Source of the DNA: Anaerobaca lacustris
GTDB taxonomy: Bacteria; Planctomycetota; Phycisphaerae; Sedimentisphaerales; Anaerobacaceae
DNA: 64,000 nucleotides
NCBI RefSeq assembly: GCF_030012215.1
Contig: NZ_JASCXX010000002.1
Span: 248,001-312,000 of the forward strand
Direction of reading: 5' to 3'
The notes under the pieces were generated by a model. It saw nothing but the letters and a program-made list of their open reading frames with translations. It was not told where the DNA came from and ran no database searches. Both the position numbers and the translations under genes were made by a program. How positions within the stretch are numbered: the first letter of the stretch is position 1; the number at the start of each line of letters is the position of its first letter. Of the stretch, positions 7,808 to 17,068 are shown piece after piece.

Positions 7808-8896
7808 CTACAAAAACTCACTGTGATTGTGCGACTCGATCAAAGCCAGAAGCTCCTTGAGCCGCTCCGTCTGGTCCGCTCGGCAGACCAGGGTCGCATC
7901 CTGCGTGTGGGCGACCACGATGCCGTCGAGGCCGATCGCGGCGATCAGGTGCCCCTTGTCCTCGGTGACGACGATGCTGTTGGTGCAGTCCAGCAACTCA
8001 CTGGCGCGGGCGATCACGACGTTGCTGCGGCCGTCCGATTCGATGATATCGGCCAGCGCCGCGAACGAGCCCACGTCCCGCCATCGGCAGTCCAGCCGGA
8101 TCGTGCAGACCTGCTCGGCCCGTTCCATTACCGCGTAGTCGATACTGATCTTGGGCAGACGGAGGAATTGCTCCCGCAGCACGGCCTGCTGATCGGGCGT
8201 ATCCCAGGCCGCCGCGATGCGACGCAACGGATCGACGGTCTCGGGCACGAAGTCCGCCAGGTTTCGCAGGATCGTTCCGGCCCTCCACACAAACATCCCC
8301 GAGTTCCAGAAATACCGGCCATCCGCCACGTAGTCGCGGGCCGTAGAAAGGTCGGGCTTCTCCTTGAAGGCTTCGACCGAGTAAACGGTGTTCTTGCACC
8401 CGTTGCGCTCGCGTGGATCGCCGCACTTGATATAGCCGAACTGCGTGCTGGGAAACGCCGGCTGGATCCCGAATGTGATGAGCGCCTCGGGATTGGCTGC
8501 GATGAACGCGAAGGCATCGTGCAGGGCATCCTGCAGGACCGCCGCCGGTTCGAGCAACTGGTCGGCAGTGACGACCGCCATCGTTGCGGCCGGGTCGGCC
8601 TTGGTCAGTACTGCGGCCGCCAGGCCGATCGCACCGGCGGTATCTCGCACCGCCGGCTCGGCGATCACATTGCCCGGCGGCAGCCCCGGAAGGTCCTCGC
8701 GGACCACGTCGACGTAGTCCGCGTTGGTCAGGACGATGATGTTGCGGGCATCGAAAACCGGCCCGATCCGCTCGAAGCAGCGTTCGAGCAGCGTCCGCCC
8801 ATCGAGGAGCTTGAGGACCTGCTTGGGCCTCTTCTGCCGGCTCAGCGGCCAGAGCCTCTTACCGGTGCCGCCGGCCATGATTACAGCGTAATTCAT
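7808..8896 (-). CDS. manC: Mannose-1-phosphate guanylyltransferase
   Basis: A 362-residue nucleotidyltransferase that makes GDP-mannose from mannose-1-phosphate and GTP for glycans. The N-terminus has the pyrophosphorylase signature MAGGTGKRLWPLSR (from residue 7), followed by KQVLKLLDG, then VTADQLLEP in place of the more usual TPADH-type motif, FKEKPDLSTA and FWNSGMFVWRA, characteristic of the GMP family. It ends after the sugar-binding region without the second isomerase domain found in bifunctional ManC/AlgA enzymes. The start chosen is ATG 8896, which has GGAGAAGG upstream; the open frame continues further upstream but runs toward the GH10 gene. Confidence 0.92.
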   Translation of the reverse strand: MNYAVIMAGGTGKRLWPLSRQKRPKQVLKLLDGRTLLERCFERIGPVFDARNIIVLTNADYVDVVREDLPGLPPGNVIAEPAVRDTAGAIGLAAAVLTKADPAATMAVVTADQLLEPAAVLQDALHDAFAFIAANPEALITFGIQPAFPSTQFGYIKCGDPRERNGCKNTVYSVEAFKEKPDLSTARDYVADGRYFWNSGMFVWRAGTILRNLADFVPETVDPLRRIAAAWDTPDQQAVLREQFLRLPKISIDYAVMERAEQVCTIRLDCRWRDVGSFAALADIIESDGRSNVVIARASELLDCTNSIVVTEDKGHLIAAIGLDGIVVAHTQDATLVCRADQTERLKELLALIESHNHSEFL

Positions 8897-8942
8897 CTCG
8901 CGATCCTTCTCCAACCTGCATCGGGGGCGGCGACAGGCCGTG

Positions 8943-10283
8943 CTATGCCAGAACCATTCGGACTTCGGCCAGCTCCGCGGCGTCCTTGGCCAGCGTGAAC
9001 CGCCCGGAAAGCCGCCGGCCGCCCTGCTCGGCGGCAACCTCGTAATCGCCCAGAAAACCCTCGATTGGGGCCCGGCCGTCGACCCCGTTTTCCACCGTGT
9101 CCTGCGTCCACCATTTGCGTTTGACCAGATCGGCAAGCCGCTCGTATACCGGCTTGGGCGACATGTCGTCGCGGATCAGGCCTGCCGGCGCTCCCTGCCA
9201 GGCGCCCTGGTCGCTGAAATCCCACCACGTGACGGCTTCAACGGCCGGGTGGCTGAAGAGTACGGTGTAGAACTCGGCCGCACGTTCGGCTTGCTGCTCT
9301 TCACCTTCGGCCGTCGTTGTCCAGCCCGACGCACTCTTGGGTCCGGAGACCAGGGTCGTCTCGGTGAAGTGCAACGGCTTGCCATATCGGGCGAACCGCT
9401 CGCACACCTCCCACGTTCGAGCCGGCCCCCAGTAGCCTCCGTGCATGTGGGATTGGATGCCGATGACGTCATACAGGGGCTGCTGGTCCTCGTCCACAAG
9501 CTGCGAAATCACCTTCTCCTCGAAGGTGGGGTCCGTCCGGTAGTCGTTGATGATGAGCGTTGCGTCGGGGTCGGCTTCTCGGGCGGTTCGATAGGCGGCG
9601 CGGACGTACGGTCCGACGCCCATCCTCGAGATCGCTTCCGTCAGGAGAGGCGCGTTGCGTTTGGTTTCGTCGCGGTCGTGGTGCGTCGCCTCGTTGACCA
9701 CGTCCCAGATCCCGATGTCTGCCTTGAACCGCTTCATGCACCGGGCGATCCGCTCGATCTGAAGCTGCATCACCTCTTCCGGCGTGCCCGTCAGCCACCG
9801 GGGGTCAACGTAGTTCCACGCCAGAGGATGCCCTTTCGTCGTGATGCCATGACGACGACACCACCGAACGGTCTCGTCCGTCCGATCGTCGGCGGGCTGG
9901 CCCTTCTGGCGTTCGTACGACCACCAGTAGAACGGCAGCGTGGCGAAGTTCAGCAATTCGGCAAACTGATCGGCATAGGCGGTGTTGTCTTCGGGCGTTC
10001 GGCAGCGACCCAGCCGGAAGATGTTGCATCCGAAGAGAAATGCATGTCTGGTCTGACGAATGAGCAGCTTCGTTCCCGTCGGCAAGGGTTGCCCGTCGGG
10101 ACCGAGGACTCGCAGAGTGGCTTTGCCCTTGCGGTGCTTTGCGATTCGCGCATCCGCCTCGCCGAGTATCTCGGCAGTCGGCGACGGCACGGCCCGGCCG
10201 ATGCCGGACGTGCCCATCATCCAGGCCGCCCCTGTGCCTGCGGTGAGCCGCAAGAATCCCCGGCGATTGACGTCTCCAGCCAT
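8943..10283 (-). CDS. Tat-exported glycoside hydrolase family 10 protein (endo-1,4-beta-xylanase-like)
   Basis: A 446-residue secreted enzyme predicted to cleave internal beta-1,4-xylan bonds. The N-terminus NRRGFLRLTAGTGAAWMMG is a twin-arginine signal. A small beta domain with FLFGCN precedes the GH10 barrel, where GHPLAWNYVDPRW, WDVVNEATHHD (acid/base Glu), IIGIQSHMH-like GIQSHMHGGYWG and HFTETTLVSG (nucleophile Glu) occur in the family order, followed by WWDFSDQGAWQG. A C-terminal segment of about 60 residues may be a small beta module. Start ATG 10283 has GAAGGG eight bases upstream; a TTG at 10313 would add ten residues before the Tat signal. It lies 46 bases from manC and 38 from pcrA. 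Confidence 0.9.
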   Translation of the reverse strand: MAGDVNRRGFLRLTAGTGAAWMMGTSGIGRAVPSPTAEILGEADARIAKHRKGKATLRVLGPDGQPLPTGTKLLIRQTRHAFLFGCNIFRLGRCRTPEDNTAYADQFAELLNFATLPFYWWSYERQKGQPADDRTDETVRWCRRHGITTKGHPLAWNYVDPRWLTGTPEEVMQLQIERIARCMKRFKADIGIWDVVNEATHHDRDETKRNAPLLTEAISRMGVGPYVRAAYRTAREADPDATLIINDYRTDPTFEEKVISQLVDEDQQPLYDVIGIQSHMHGGYWGPARTWEVCERFARYGKPLHFTETTLVSGPKSASGWTTTAEGEEQQAERAAEFYTVLFSHPAVEAVTWWDFSDQGAWQGAPAGLIRDDMSPKPVYERLADLVKRKWWTQDTVENGVDGRAPIEGFLGDYEVAAEQGGRRLSGRFTLAKDAAELAEVRMVLA

Positions 10284-10321
10284 AGTCAAGCCCTTCAATG
10301 ATGGATCCGACAACTGACGCC

Positions 10322-12484
10322 CTACACCCGGGTCAGATGGGCGTATTGTAGCAGGAGCGACTTGGTTTGTCCCGTGTTGAACTGGATTGTGACCACGCTG
10401 TTGGCGCCCATGTCGGCGTACTTGCGGACGCGACCGAGTCCGAAGGTCTTGTGACGCACGAGCTGCCCAGGAGCGAATTCCGGCTCCGCCTGTTTCGCGG
10501 GCACCGGCCGCGAGGCCAATCGCGGCCGACGGCCGTACCCGCCGAAGGCATCCTCGTCGTCTTCCGGCTCCTCGTCCTTCTGGGTGATCGAATCGAGCCC
10601 CAGCTCGAACAGGAATGGAGAGGCCACGGTGCGAAGGAACTGCCCTCGGACCGTGCGGTACCGCGCATAGCTCAGGTACAGATTGATCCGGGCCCGCGTG
10701 ACGCCGACGAAGAAGAGCCGGCGTTCCTCTTCGAGCTCGTCGCCGTCGCCGTTGCCCCGCTCGTGCGGGAGCAGCCCGTCTTCGAGTCCGATGATGAAGA
10801 CATGGTCGAACTCAAGCCCCTTGGCGGCGTGGAGCGTCATCAGGGCGGCCCGTTCGCTCGTCGCCTCGTAGGCATCGGTGTCGCTGAACAGGGCGATCTG
10901 CTGGAGGTAATCGAGCAACGACGGCTCGGTCGTCTGCTGGTCGTAGGCGGCCGCGGCATTGATCAGTTCGCTGATGTTCTCCAACGCGTCCTGGCCGTCC
11001 TGGCCGGTCCCTTTGAACGACTGTTCGAGGCCCGATTCGCGGAAGACGCGTTCGGCCAGCGGCGCAACCGGGCCCACGATGTCTCGCCGCAGCTTGTCCA
11101 GCAGACAGGAAAAGGCCATGAGTTTGGTCCTCGCCGCCCCGCTCACCTCCGGGACCTGGTCGGCCCGGGCCAACGCCTGCGACAAGGTCAGTCCGTGGCT
11201 GACGGCAAAGGCCTTGACGCGGTCCACAGTGACTTTGCCGATTCCGCGCGTCGGTGTGTTGATGATCCGCAGCAGCGCGACCTCGTCGGCCGGGTTGGCC
11301 AGCACCTTCAGGTAGGCCAGCAGGTCGCGAATCTCTTTGCGATTGTAGAACTCCACGCCTCGGACGACCTGATAGGGAACGCGACGCCGAACGAACGCCT
11401 CTTCGAGGGCCCGGCTCATCGCGTTGACCCGATAAAAGACTGCGATCTGTCCGGCCGGAACCTTCTGCGAGAGCAGGGCATCGACCTGTCGCGCCACCGC
11501 GTCGGCTTCGGCCGCCTCGTCTTCATGGCCTTCGACGCAGACCTTGCCTTCGTCGGTCCGGACGGCGACGAGGGCCTTTTGTTTGCGATTCGTGTTGCGA
11601 GCGATCAGGCTGTCGGCCGCCCGGAGAATGGCGGCGGTGCTGCGGAAGTTCTCTTCGAGCTTGACGACCACCGCCTCGGGCCAGTCCTTCTCGAAGGCCA
11701 GGATGTTGCGGATGTCGGCGCCGCGCCAGCGGTAGATCGACTGGTCGGGGTCGCCGGTCGCACAGATATTGCCGTGCGGCAAGGCAAGGGCCTTGGCCAG
11801 GCGATACTGCGCGTGGTTGGTGTCCTGGTACTCATCGATGAGCAGGAACTTGAAGCGATTGGACAGCTCGCCGCAGACGGCCGAGTCGGTCTCCAGCAGA
11901 AACGCGACCTTCATCAACAGGTCGTCGAAATCCAATCCGTTGCGCTCGGCGAGGATCTGCTGATACCGCGTGTAGACCTGGCTCAGGGTCCGCGAGAAGA
12001 AGTCTTCGGCTCGCTCCTGAAACGCTTCCGCGTCGATCAGCTTGTTTTTCAGCGTGGAAATGGCGTCGAGCATCCGGGCCGGCGGGAAGTTCGTTCCGTC
12101 GAGACCGCAATCCTTGACCGCCTGCTTGACGCATTTGCTCTGATCGGCCGAGTCGTAGATGCTGAAGTTCGAGTGAATCCCGGCGGCCTCGGCATAGCGG
12201 CGGAGAATGCGCACGCACAGCGAATGGAACGTGCTGATGTGGGCCCCGCCGGACGGCCCGAGGGCGGCGGCCCGCTGGCGCATCTCCTCGGCGGCCTTGT
12301 TGGTGAAGGTGATCGCGCAGATGTTGTACGGCCGGACGCCCGAATCGACCAGGGCAGCGATGCGGCACGTGATGACCCGCGTCTTTCCACTGCCCGGTCC
12401 CGCCAGGACCAGCAGAGGACCGTCTCGGTGCGAGACCGCCTTGCGCTGCGACGACGTCAGTTGTGCCAGAAGTGCCTCATCCAT
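10322..12484 (-). CDS. pcrA: ATP-dependent DNA helicase of the UvrD/PcrA/Rep family
   Basis: A 720-residue superfamily 1A 3'-5' helicase for DNA repair and replication restart. Motifs in order: Q-motif LTSSQRKAVSH, Walker A AGPGSGKTRVIT (about residue 30), TFHSLCVRILRRYA, Walker B LLIDEYQDTNHAQ, GDPDQSIYRWRGAD, LEENFRST, VFYRVNAMSRALEEAF, TLHAAKGLEFDHVFIIG and the VGVTRARINLYLSYA motif VI. The C-terminal tail ends in FAPGQLVRHKTFGLGRV, the Tudor-like domain of PcrA that contacts RNA polymerase. Length fits. Start ATG 12484 gives the expected N-terminus. Confidence 0.95.
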   Translation of the reverse strand: MDEALLAQLTSSQRKAVSHRDGPLLVLAGPGSGKTRVITCRIAALVDSGVRPYNICAITFTNKAAEEMRQRAAALGPSGGAHISTFHSLCVRILRRYAEAAGIHSNFSIYDSADQSKCVKQAVKDCGLDGTNFPPARMLDAISTLKNKLIDAEAFQERAEDFFSRTLSQVYTRYQQILAERNGLDFDDLLMKVAFLLETDSAVCGELSNRFKFLLIDEYQDTNHAQYRLAKALALPHGNICATGDPDQSIYRWRGADIRNILAFEKDWPEAVVVKLEENFRSTAAILRAADSLIARNTNRKQKALVAVRTDEGKVCVEGHEDEAAEADAVARQVDALLSQKVPAGQIAVFYRVNAMSRALEEAFVRRRVPYQVVRGVEFYNRKEIRDLLAYLKVLANPADEVALLRIINTPTRGIGKVTVDRVKAFAVSHGLTLSQALARADQVPEVSGAARTKLMAFSCLLDKLRRDIVGPVAPLAERVFRESGLEQSFKGTGQDGQDALENISELINAAAAYDQQTTEPSLLDYLQQIALFSDTDAYEATSERAALMTLHAAKGLEFDHVFIIGLEDGLLPHERGNGDGDELEEERRLFFVGVTRARINLYLSYARYRTVRGQFLRTVASPFLFELGLDSITQKDEEPEDDEDAFGGYGRRPRLASRPVPAKQAEPEFAPGQLVRHKTFGLGRVRKYADMGANSVVTIQFNTGQTKSLLLQYAHLTRV

Positions 12485-12503
12485 GCCCGATATCGGGTGA
12501 TCC

Positions 12504-14312
12504 TCACCGCGTTCCCTGCTCCTGCATCTGCCTCAGTTGTGTTTCGGTCTGTTCCAGTTGATCGTACAGCTCAGGCTTCTCCACCTGAATACGGTTCAAC
12601 AGGCCCTGCCGAACGTAGTCGGGATAGGCGGCGCTGTTGAGGAACTGACCGACTGCGAAGTAGCGTAGCACGGACATGGGGGGCAGGTCAACACGAAACT
12701 CGGGCTCGTTTATCGCGTTGTAGTAGTCGTAGACCTGCTGGGCCATCTGCTCTCGCCCGGCCGCGGCGTCGTCGTCGCGTATCGCATAGAGATAATAGCC
12801 CTCGGTCAGCAGCATCGCGATCTGCTCTCTCGCATCATTGATGCCCAGACTCTCCAGCTCCTCCCGCCAGCGATGGACGACATACTGCTCGAGCGAGACC
12901 CGGAACTCGTTGTGCGGGTAGCGTTGACGCAACTGGTTGTAGATCTTCGTCGCCTCTCCTTTGAGCCCGGCCTGATAGAACGACAGGACGGCGTTCTTGA
13001 GCATGTTGCGATGGCCGTTCTCGAGCGATTCCCGCGTGGTGGTGTCATCCTCGTATCCGGCGATGATCGCAAGAATGGCTTTGTTGTAGGGGGCAAACAT
13101 GCGCAGGTCGGGACCGAGGAAGATGTCGTTGTGCAAGATCGGCACGCCGGGATCGGCAGCCTGTATCTCTCGCTCGATCACCTCGGGAGGGCGCGTCAGA
13201 ATCATGATCTTGCCGTATCGGAAGAGATTCTGCAGGCTGTGAGCTACGATGCGCTGCGTGTTCGTCTCGTATCGCTGAACCTCAGGGTCGTTGATTTCTC
13301 TGGCCACGCTGAGCCCCTTGAGCGCCCAGTAAATGGCATGACTGTCGGGGTGTCGCCAATCCAGGGGCAGATGCACGTTGGGATCGGCAAAATCGATCGG
13401 CCCATATTCCCGGCTGACCTCCCGCATGCGAGCCGGCTCCAGCTTCCAGGTCTGACGCAACTCATAAGCCTTGGCGAAGAGATCGAAGCGCTGCATCGCC
13501 GTTGTGCCCCGGAAACGATCCACGGCGTCGAATGCGGCCTGGGGAAATTGCGTGGCGTTGCTGCCGCGCAGCGCCAGGTAGTTCTGGATGAGTTTCTGCT
13601 CGCCGGTGAAGGGCTCGCCGACTTCCTGGAGCGCCCGGATGAACGGGGCCACGTTCGGATCGGCGACGATCTCGGCCCATTCGGTGGGCGTGGTGATGAG
13701 GGCATCGAAGAACGCGTTGTCGTTGGCCGAGAGATGGTTGTCTTCGGACCCGAGCAGCGGGCGGATCGCCTCGGCCAACTGGAGCTTGTAGTACTTGTGC
13801 GCGTCGTCCGAGACACCCCCGAGTTTGTGCTGAAAAATACGGGCCAGTTCCCGATAGAGCGGAAGGGCCCTGGGGTTGATGGGAATTCCCTTGTCGCGGA
13901 GCAGTTCATAGCCGTTCCTGACCCAGCGCCAGCGTTGCTCGGGCTGGGAGGCGGGGATCGCAACGGAGATGTTGTAGGCCATGTTCCAGGCGTGGAACTC
14001 CCAGACTGCTGCGAAGCGCGGTTGCAGCGTCGTGATCCACTCGGCAAGCTGCTTGGCGTCGAAGAACTGCCCCTCTTCCTTCAGCTTGTCGGCTCGCATC
14101 CACAGGATATCGACGACCAGGCCGCGGAAGGCCCCCATCGCCACCGTGGCGAACGCCAGAGACGGCGGCGCATTCTCGAGCGGCTCGTTGACCACGAGCC
14201 CCATCTCCTGCCGCTGCGCGTTGATGTAATCGAGCTGCGCGCCCGCGGTATAGAGCAAGCCGGCGGCCATCGCCAGACAGATCACCATGATGAGGATGTC
14301 ACGTCCACGCAT
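12504..14312 (-). CDS. Hypothetical membrane-anchored helical-repeat protein, 602 residues
   Basis: I do not recognise a named family. The N-terminus has one hydrophobic helix (ILIMVICLAMAAGLLYTAGAQL) and then a long, mostly alpha-helical region rich in W, Y and R, with segments such as LAEWITTLQPRFAAVWEFHAWNMAY that resemble TPR-like solenoid helices; LQPRF followed by a W-rich helix is typical. A predicted coiled region ends the protein (QVEKPELYDQLEQTETQLRQMQ). Topology suggests the bulk is outside the cytoplasmic membrane. It lies after the ABC-2 ATPase and permease genes with the same polarity, so it may be the extracytoplasmic partner of that transporter. Confidence 0.75.
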   Translation of the reverse strand: MRGRDILIMVICLAMAAGLLYTAGAQLDYINAQRQEMGLVVNEPLENAPPSLAFATVAMGAFRGLVVDILWMRADKLKEEGQFFDAKQLAEWITTLQPRFAAVWEFHAWNMAYNISVAIPASQPEQRWRWVRNGYELLRDKGIPINPRALPLYRELARIFQHKLGGVSDDAHKYYKLQLAEAIRPLLGSEDNHLSANDNAFFDALITTPTEWAEIVADPNVAPFIRALQEVGEPFTGEQKLIQNYLALRGSNATQFPQAAFDAVDRFRGTTAMQRFDLFAKAYELRQTWKLEPARMREVSREYGPIDFADPNVHLPLDWRHPDSHAIYWALKGLSVAREINDPEVQRYETNTQRIVAHSLQNLFRYGKIMILTRPPEVIEREIQAADPGVPILHNDIFLGPDLRMFAPYNKAILAIIAGYEDDTTTRESLENGHRNMLKNAVLSFYQAGLKGEATKIYNQLRQRYPHNEFRVSLEQYVVHRWREELESLGINDAREQIAMLLTEGYYLYAIRDDDAAAGREQMAQQVYDYYNAINEPEFRVDLPPMSVLRYFAVGQFLNSAAYPDYVRQGLLNRIQVEKPELYDQLEQTETQLRQMQEQGTR

Positions 14313-14394
14313 TGTCTATTCCATGACGCCGTCGAGCACCGCTCCACGGGCGTCTTTCGAATTCCTTATTTGTCCGTTCCGCCTCGACGCCTCA

Positions 14395-15768
14395 TCAGAC
14401 GACGATCCGGGCCAGCTCGCGGAAGCTGAAGACGATCAGGGCCAGCACCAGCAGGAGAGACGCCTTGATGCAGACCATGAACAGCAGAACGTGCCCAAGG
14501 AACGACCACGCGATCAGGCGGCCCGGGACCAGGAACGTCGTGGGGTTGTATTTGTCGAACTGCGGCAGCAGGCGGACCAGGGCCCCGATGGTGTACGAGT
14601 AGATCTGCCACGCACCGGCGCCCAGTTGCTCGAAAGATTCCAGGATGAACCCGCTGACGGTGCCCGTGAAGAAGATCACCAGGCAGAACAGGATCGCGAC
14701 GGGAAACGACAGAAAGCTGGCCGCCAGCAATCCGAGACACGCCAGGAAGATGAGGCGGAACAGGATCAGCAGCGCGCCCCGGATGAAGTTGCCCGTGAAC
14801 GTATCGGCCTTGTAGAGAATCTCCAGGCCGTCTTCGAGCGGGAAGATGACCGTGGTATTGTTGTACGGGACGTTGAGGAACCCCACGGCGAGGTAGCCGT
14901 CGGCGGCAATGACGCGCGCGGGCACCTCGATCTCGCGAAAGGTCCGGACCGGATCGGCGCGATCCTCGGGCCAGATCGGCGTCTTGAAATCCCAGCCATA
15001 GCGGACCTGTCGCATATCGCCGATCTGCCAACGGCCGTAGACCTGGCCGTTCGGGGGATCGACCGCCACGTCATACTTGAACCGGATGAACACGCTCTGG
15101 TCCGGATCGAGCGGTCGGACGTTCTCAAACTCCCAGACCAGCCCTTCTCCCACCCCCGTCGCGCGCTTCTCCAACTGCTTGCGCAGGGTCAGCTCCTTGA
15201 GGATCTGGTCTCGCGGCAGCGTGGGATAGGCCTCGCGCAACTGCCCGGTCCTCTCCAGCCGGTTGTAGAGGGCGATCACTTCCTCCTGGACGTCCGGCGC
15301 CGCTGGCACGAGACCGGCCCGGGCGGTATAGAACTCGTTCTCGATCTCTCGAAGCGTGCTCTCGGAGGCATTGTAGAAGCCGGGCAGGAACACCACCACG
15401 GCATAGACAATGCCCGCGAAGAGCGTCACCAGGGCGACATTCAACACGACCACGCCCAGCAGCTTCCCGAGCAGGAGTTGGTACCGTCGGATCGGCTTGG
15501 TGACGACCGTGTAGATCTGTCGCTGCTCGATATCGCTGGTAATGGTGAAGACCGACACGATGATCGTCAGCAGACACAGCAGAAGGCTGGTCAGGGACAG
15601 GCCGTAACTGACGAATGTTTGAAGCCGGCCCTTGAGCGTCCCGTCCCCGGTGGCCGTCAGTCCCATGACGGGCAACAAGATGAGCAGCAGGACGATGAAC
15701 ATCACGGCGATCTTCATCCGCAAGGCCTGCCGAATCGTGTTGACTGCCACCGCCCAGACCTTACTCAT
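14395..15768 (-). CDS. ABC-2-type transporter permease with large external loop
   Basis: A 457-residue integral membrane protein. An N-terminal helix (IAVMFIVLLLILLPVMGLTA) and a second (LLCLLTIIVSVFTI) are followed by TKPIRRYQLLLGKLLGVVVLN, a coupling-helix-like segment typical of ABC-2 permeases, then an external domain of about 170 residues (roughly 125-310), and four further membrane helices to the C-terminus. The large insertion is like that of GldG/NosY-type permeases. The gene start overlaps the end of the ATPase gene by eight bases, so the two proteins form one transporter. Substrate cannot be told from sequence. Confidence 0.87.
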   Translation of the reverse strand: MSKVWAVAVNTIRQALRMKIAVMFIVLLLILLPVMGLTATGDGTLKGRLQTFVSYGLSLTSLLLCLLTIIVSVFTITSDIEQRQIYTVVTKPIRRYQLLLGKLLGVVVLNVALVTLFAGIVYAVVVFLPGFYNASESTLREIENEFYTARAGLVPAAPDVQEEVIALYNRLERTGQLREAYPTLPRDQILKELTLRKQLEKRATGVGEGLVWEFENVRPLDPDQSVFIRFKYDVAVDPPNGQVYGRWQIGDMRQVRYGWDFKTPIWPEDRADPVRTFREIEVPARVIAADGYLAVGFLNVPYNNTTVIFPLEDGLEILYKADTFTGNFIRGALLILFRLIFLACLGLLAASFLSFPVAILFCLVIFFTGTVSGFILESFEQLGAGAWQIYSYTIGALVRLLPQFDKYNPTTFLVPGRLIAWSFLGHVLLFMVCIKASLLLVLALIVFSFRELARIVV

Positions 15769-16999
15769 GACCGGCCTCTCCGTCCTTCGGTTCCTCGTGC
15801 GGCCTCTCGGTCGTCGTCGGCGGAGTCTTTCCGGTCAGCGCGTCCAGGACGCCTTTGCGAACCTGTCCATCGTCGGCGGATTGGGGCACCTCGGGCGGCG
15901 ACGGCTTGGCCGGCGCCACGTGCTCGGTCTGCGGCGTGGACATGGGCTTGGTCAATTCGCTGAGCAGGTCTCTGTCCGGTTCGGGGGTGGCGACCTCGGT
16001 CGGCTGGGGATGCTCCGTGTGAGGCGGTTCGACGGGCTTCTCTTCGGCCACCGGCGCCGAGACCAGCTTGTCGAGAATGCTGGCCTGCGACTTCTCGGCC
16101 ATCAGGAAGTCGCCGATCTGCGTCGTGCTGACCGCCCCGCTGGTCGGGCGGGCCTGCTGCTGGGCCTCGACCACCGTGTTGATGAAGAACGTCTCGAGTC
16201 TCTCCATCGGGCTGGTGATCTCACACTCGGCGTGCTCGTCGGCGAGGATCTGTTGGATCTTGCCGATGGCGGCGTCGCTGACGGCGCTGGTGACGATCTG
16301 CCGCTTGCCGCTCTGCTGAAGGAGTTCTTGGACCCGGCCCTCGGCCTGGATGCGGCCGCCGTAGAGGATCGCGATGCGGTCGCACACGTCTTCGACGTCG
16401 GCCAGCAGGTGGCTGCAGAGCAGGATGGTCTTGCCCCGCTCGGCCAGTTTGATGATCAGGTCTTTGATCTGGCGGGTCCCGATGGGGTCCAGTCCGGTGG
16501 TCGGTTCGTCGAGGATCAGCAGGTCGGGGTCATTGATCAGCGCCTGGGCCAGACCGATGCGACGGGCCATGCCCTTCGAATACATGCCGACGGGCCGGCT
16601 GGCGACGGCGCGCAGCCCGACCATCTCCAGCAGGGCTTCGATTCGCATCTTTCGCACCTTGGGCGCCAGTCCGAAAAGCCGGCCGTAGAAATCGAGCGTC
16701 TCGCGCGCGTTGAGGAACCGGTACAGATACGACTCCTCCGGGAGGAACCCGATCCGCCGGTTGATCTTCGGGTCCGTGCCATCCCCGCCGAGCAGCAGAG
16801 CGTGGCCCTTCGTCGGGTGCAACAGGCCGAGCAGCATCTTGATCGTGGTCGTCTTGCCCGATCCATTCGGTCCGAGCAGGCCGAACACCTCATTGTAGCG
16901 AATCTGCAGGTTCAGATCGTCGACCGCATAGGCCTTGGCGCGCCCCCACCAATCGGAGAACACCTTCGTCAGCGAGATTGTCTCAACGGCGTAGTCCAT
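15761..16999 (-). CDS. ABC transporter ATP-binding protein with long disordered C-terminal tail
   Basis: A 412-residue protein. Residues 1-225 form an ABC ATPase: Walker A GPNGSGKT (43-50), a YSKGMARRIGLAQAL signature (from 141, the variant seen in GldA/NatA-type ABC-2 ATPases), Walker B LLILDEPTTGLDP (160-172) and the switch His in LLCSHLLADVED. Residues 226-300 are the usual regulatory segment. Residues 301-412 are Pro, Glu and Thr rich and presumably disordered, but contain three similar short hydrophobic motifs (ILDKLV 308, LLSELT 345, VLDALT 384). It energises the permease encoded next. Confidence 0.92.
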   Translation of the reverse strand: MDYAVETISLTKVFSDWWGRAKAYAVDDLNLQIRYNEVFGLLGPNGSGKTTTIKMLLGLLHPTKGHALLLGGDGTDPKINRRIGFLPEESYLYRFLNARETLDFYGRLFGLAPKVRKMRIEALLEMVGLRAVASRPVGMYSKGMARRIGLAQALINDPDLLILDEPTTGLDPIGTRQIKDLIIKLAERGKTILLCSHLLADVEDVCDRIAILYGGRIQAEGRVQELLQQSGKRQIVTSAVSDAAIGKIQQILADEHAECEITSPMERLETFFINTVVEAQQQARPTSGAVSTTQIGDFLMAEKSQASILDKLVSAPVAEEKPVEPPHTEHPQPTEVATPEPDRDLLSELTKPMSTPQTEHVAPAKPSPPEVPQSADDGQVRKGVLDALTGKTPPTTTERPHEEPKDGEAGHE

Positions 17000-17068
17000 A
17001 ATCTATCGTGCGTTATCCAAACGAACCACTTGCTGCCGGGAACGGCCTTCGCCGCCTCCTCACGTCTT

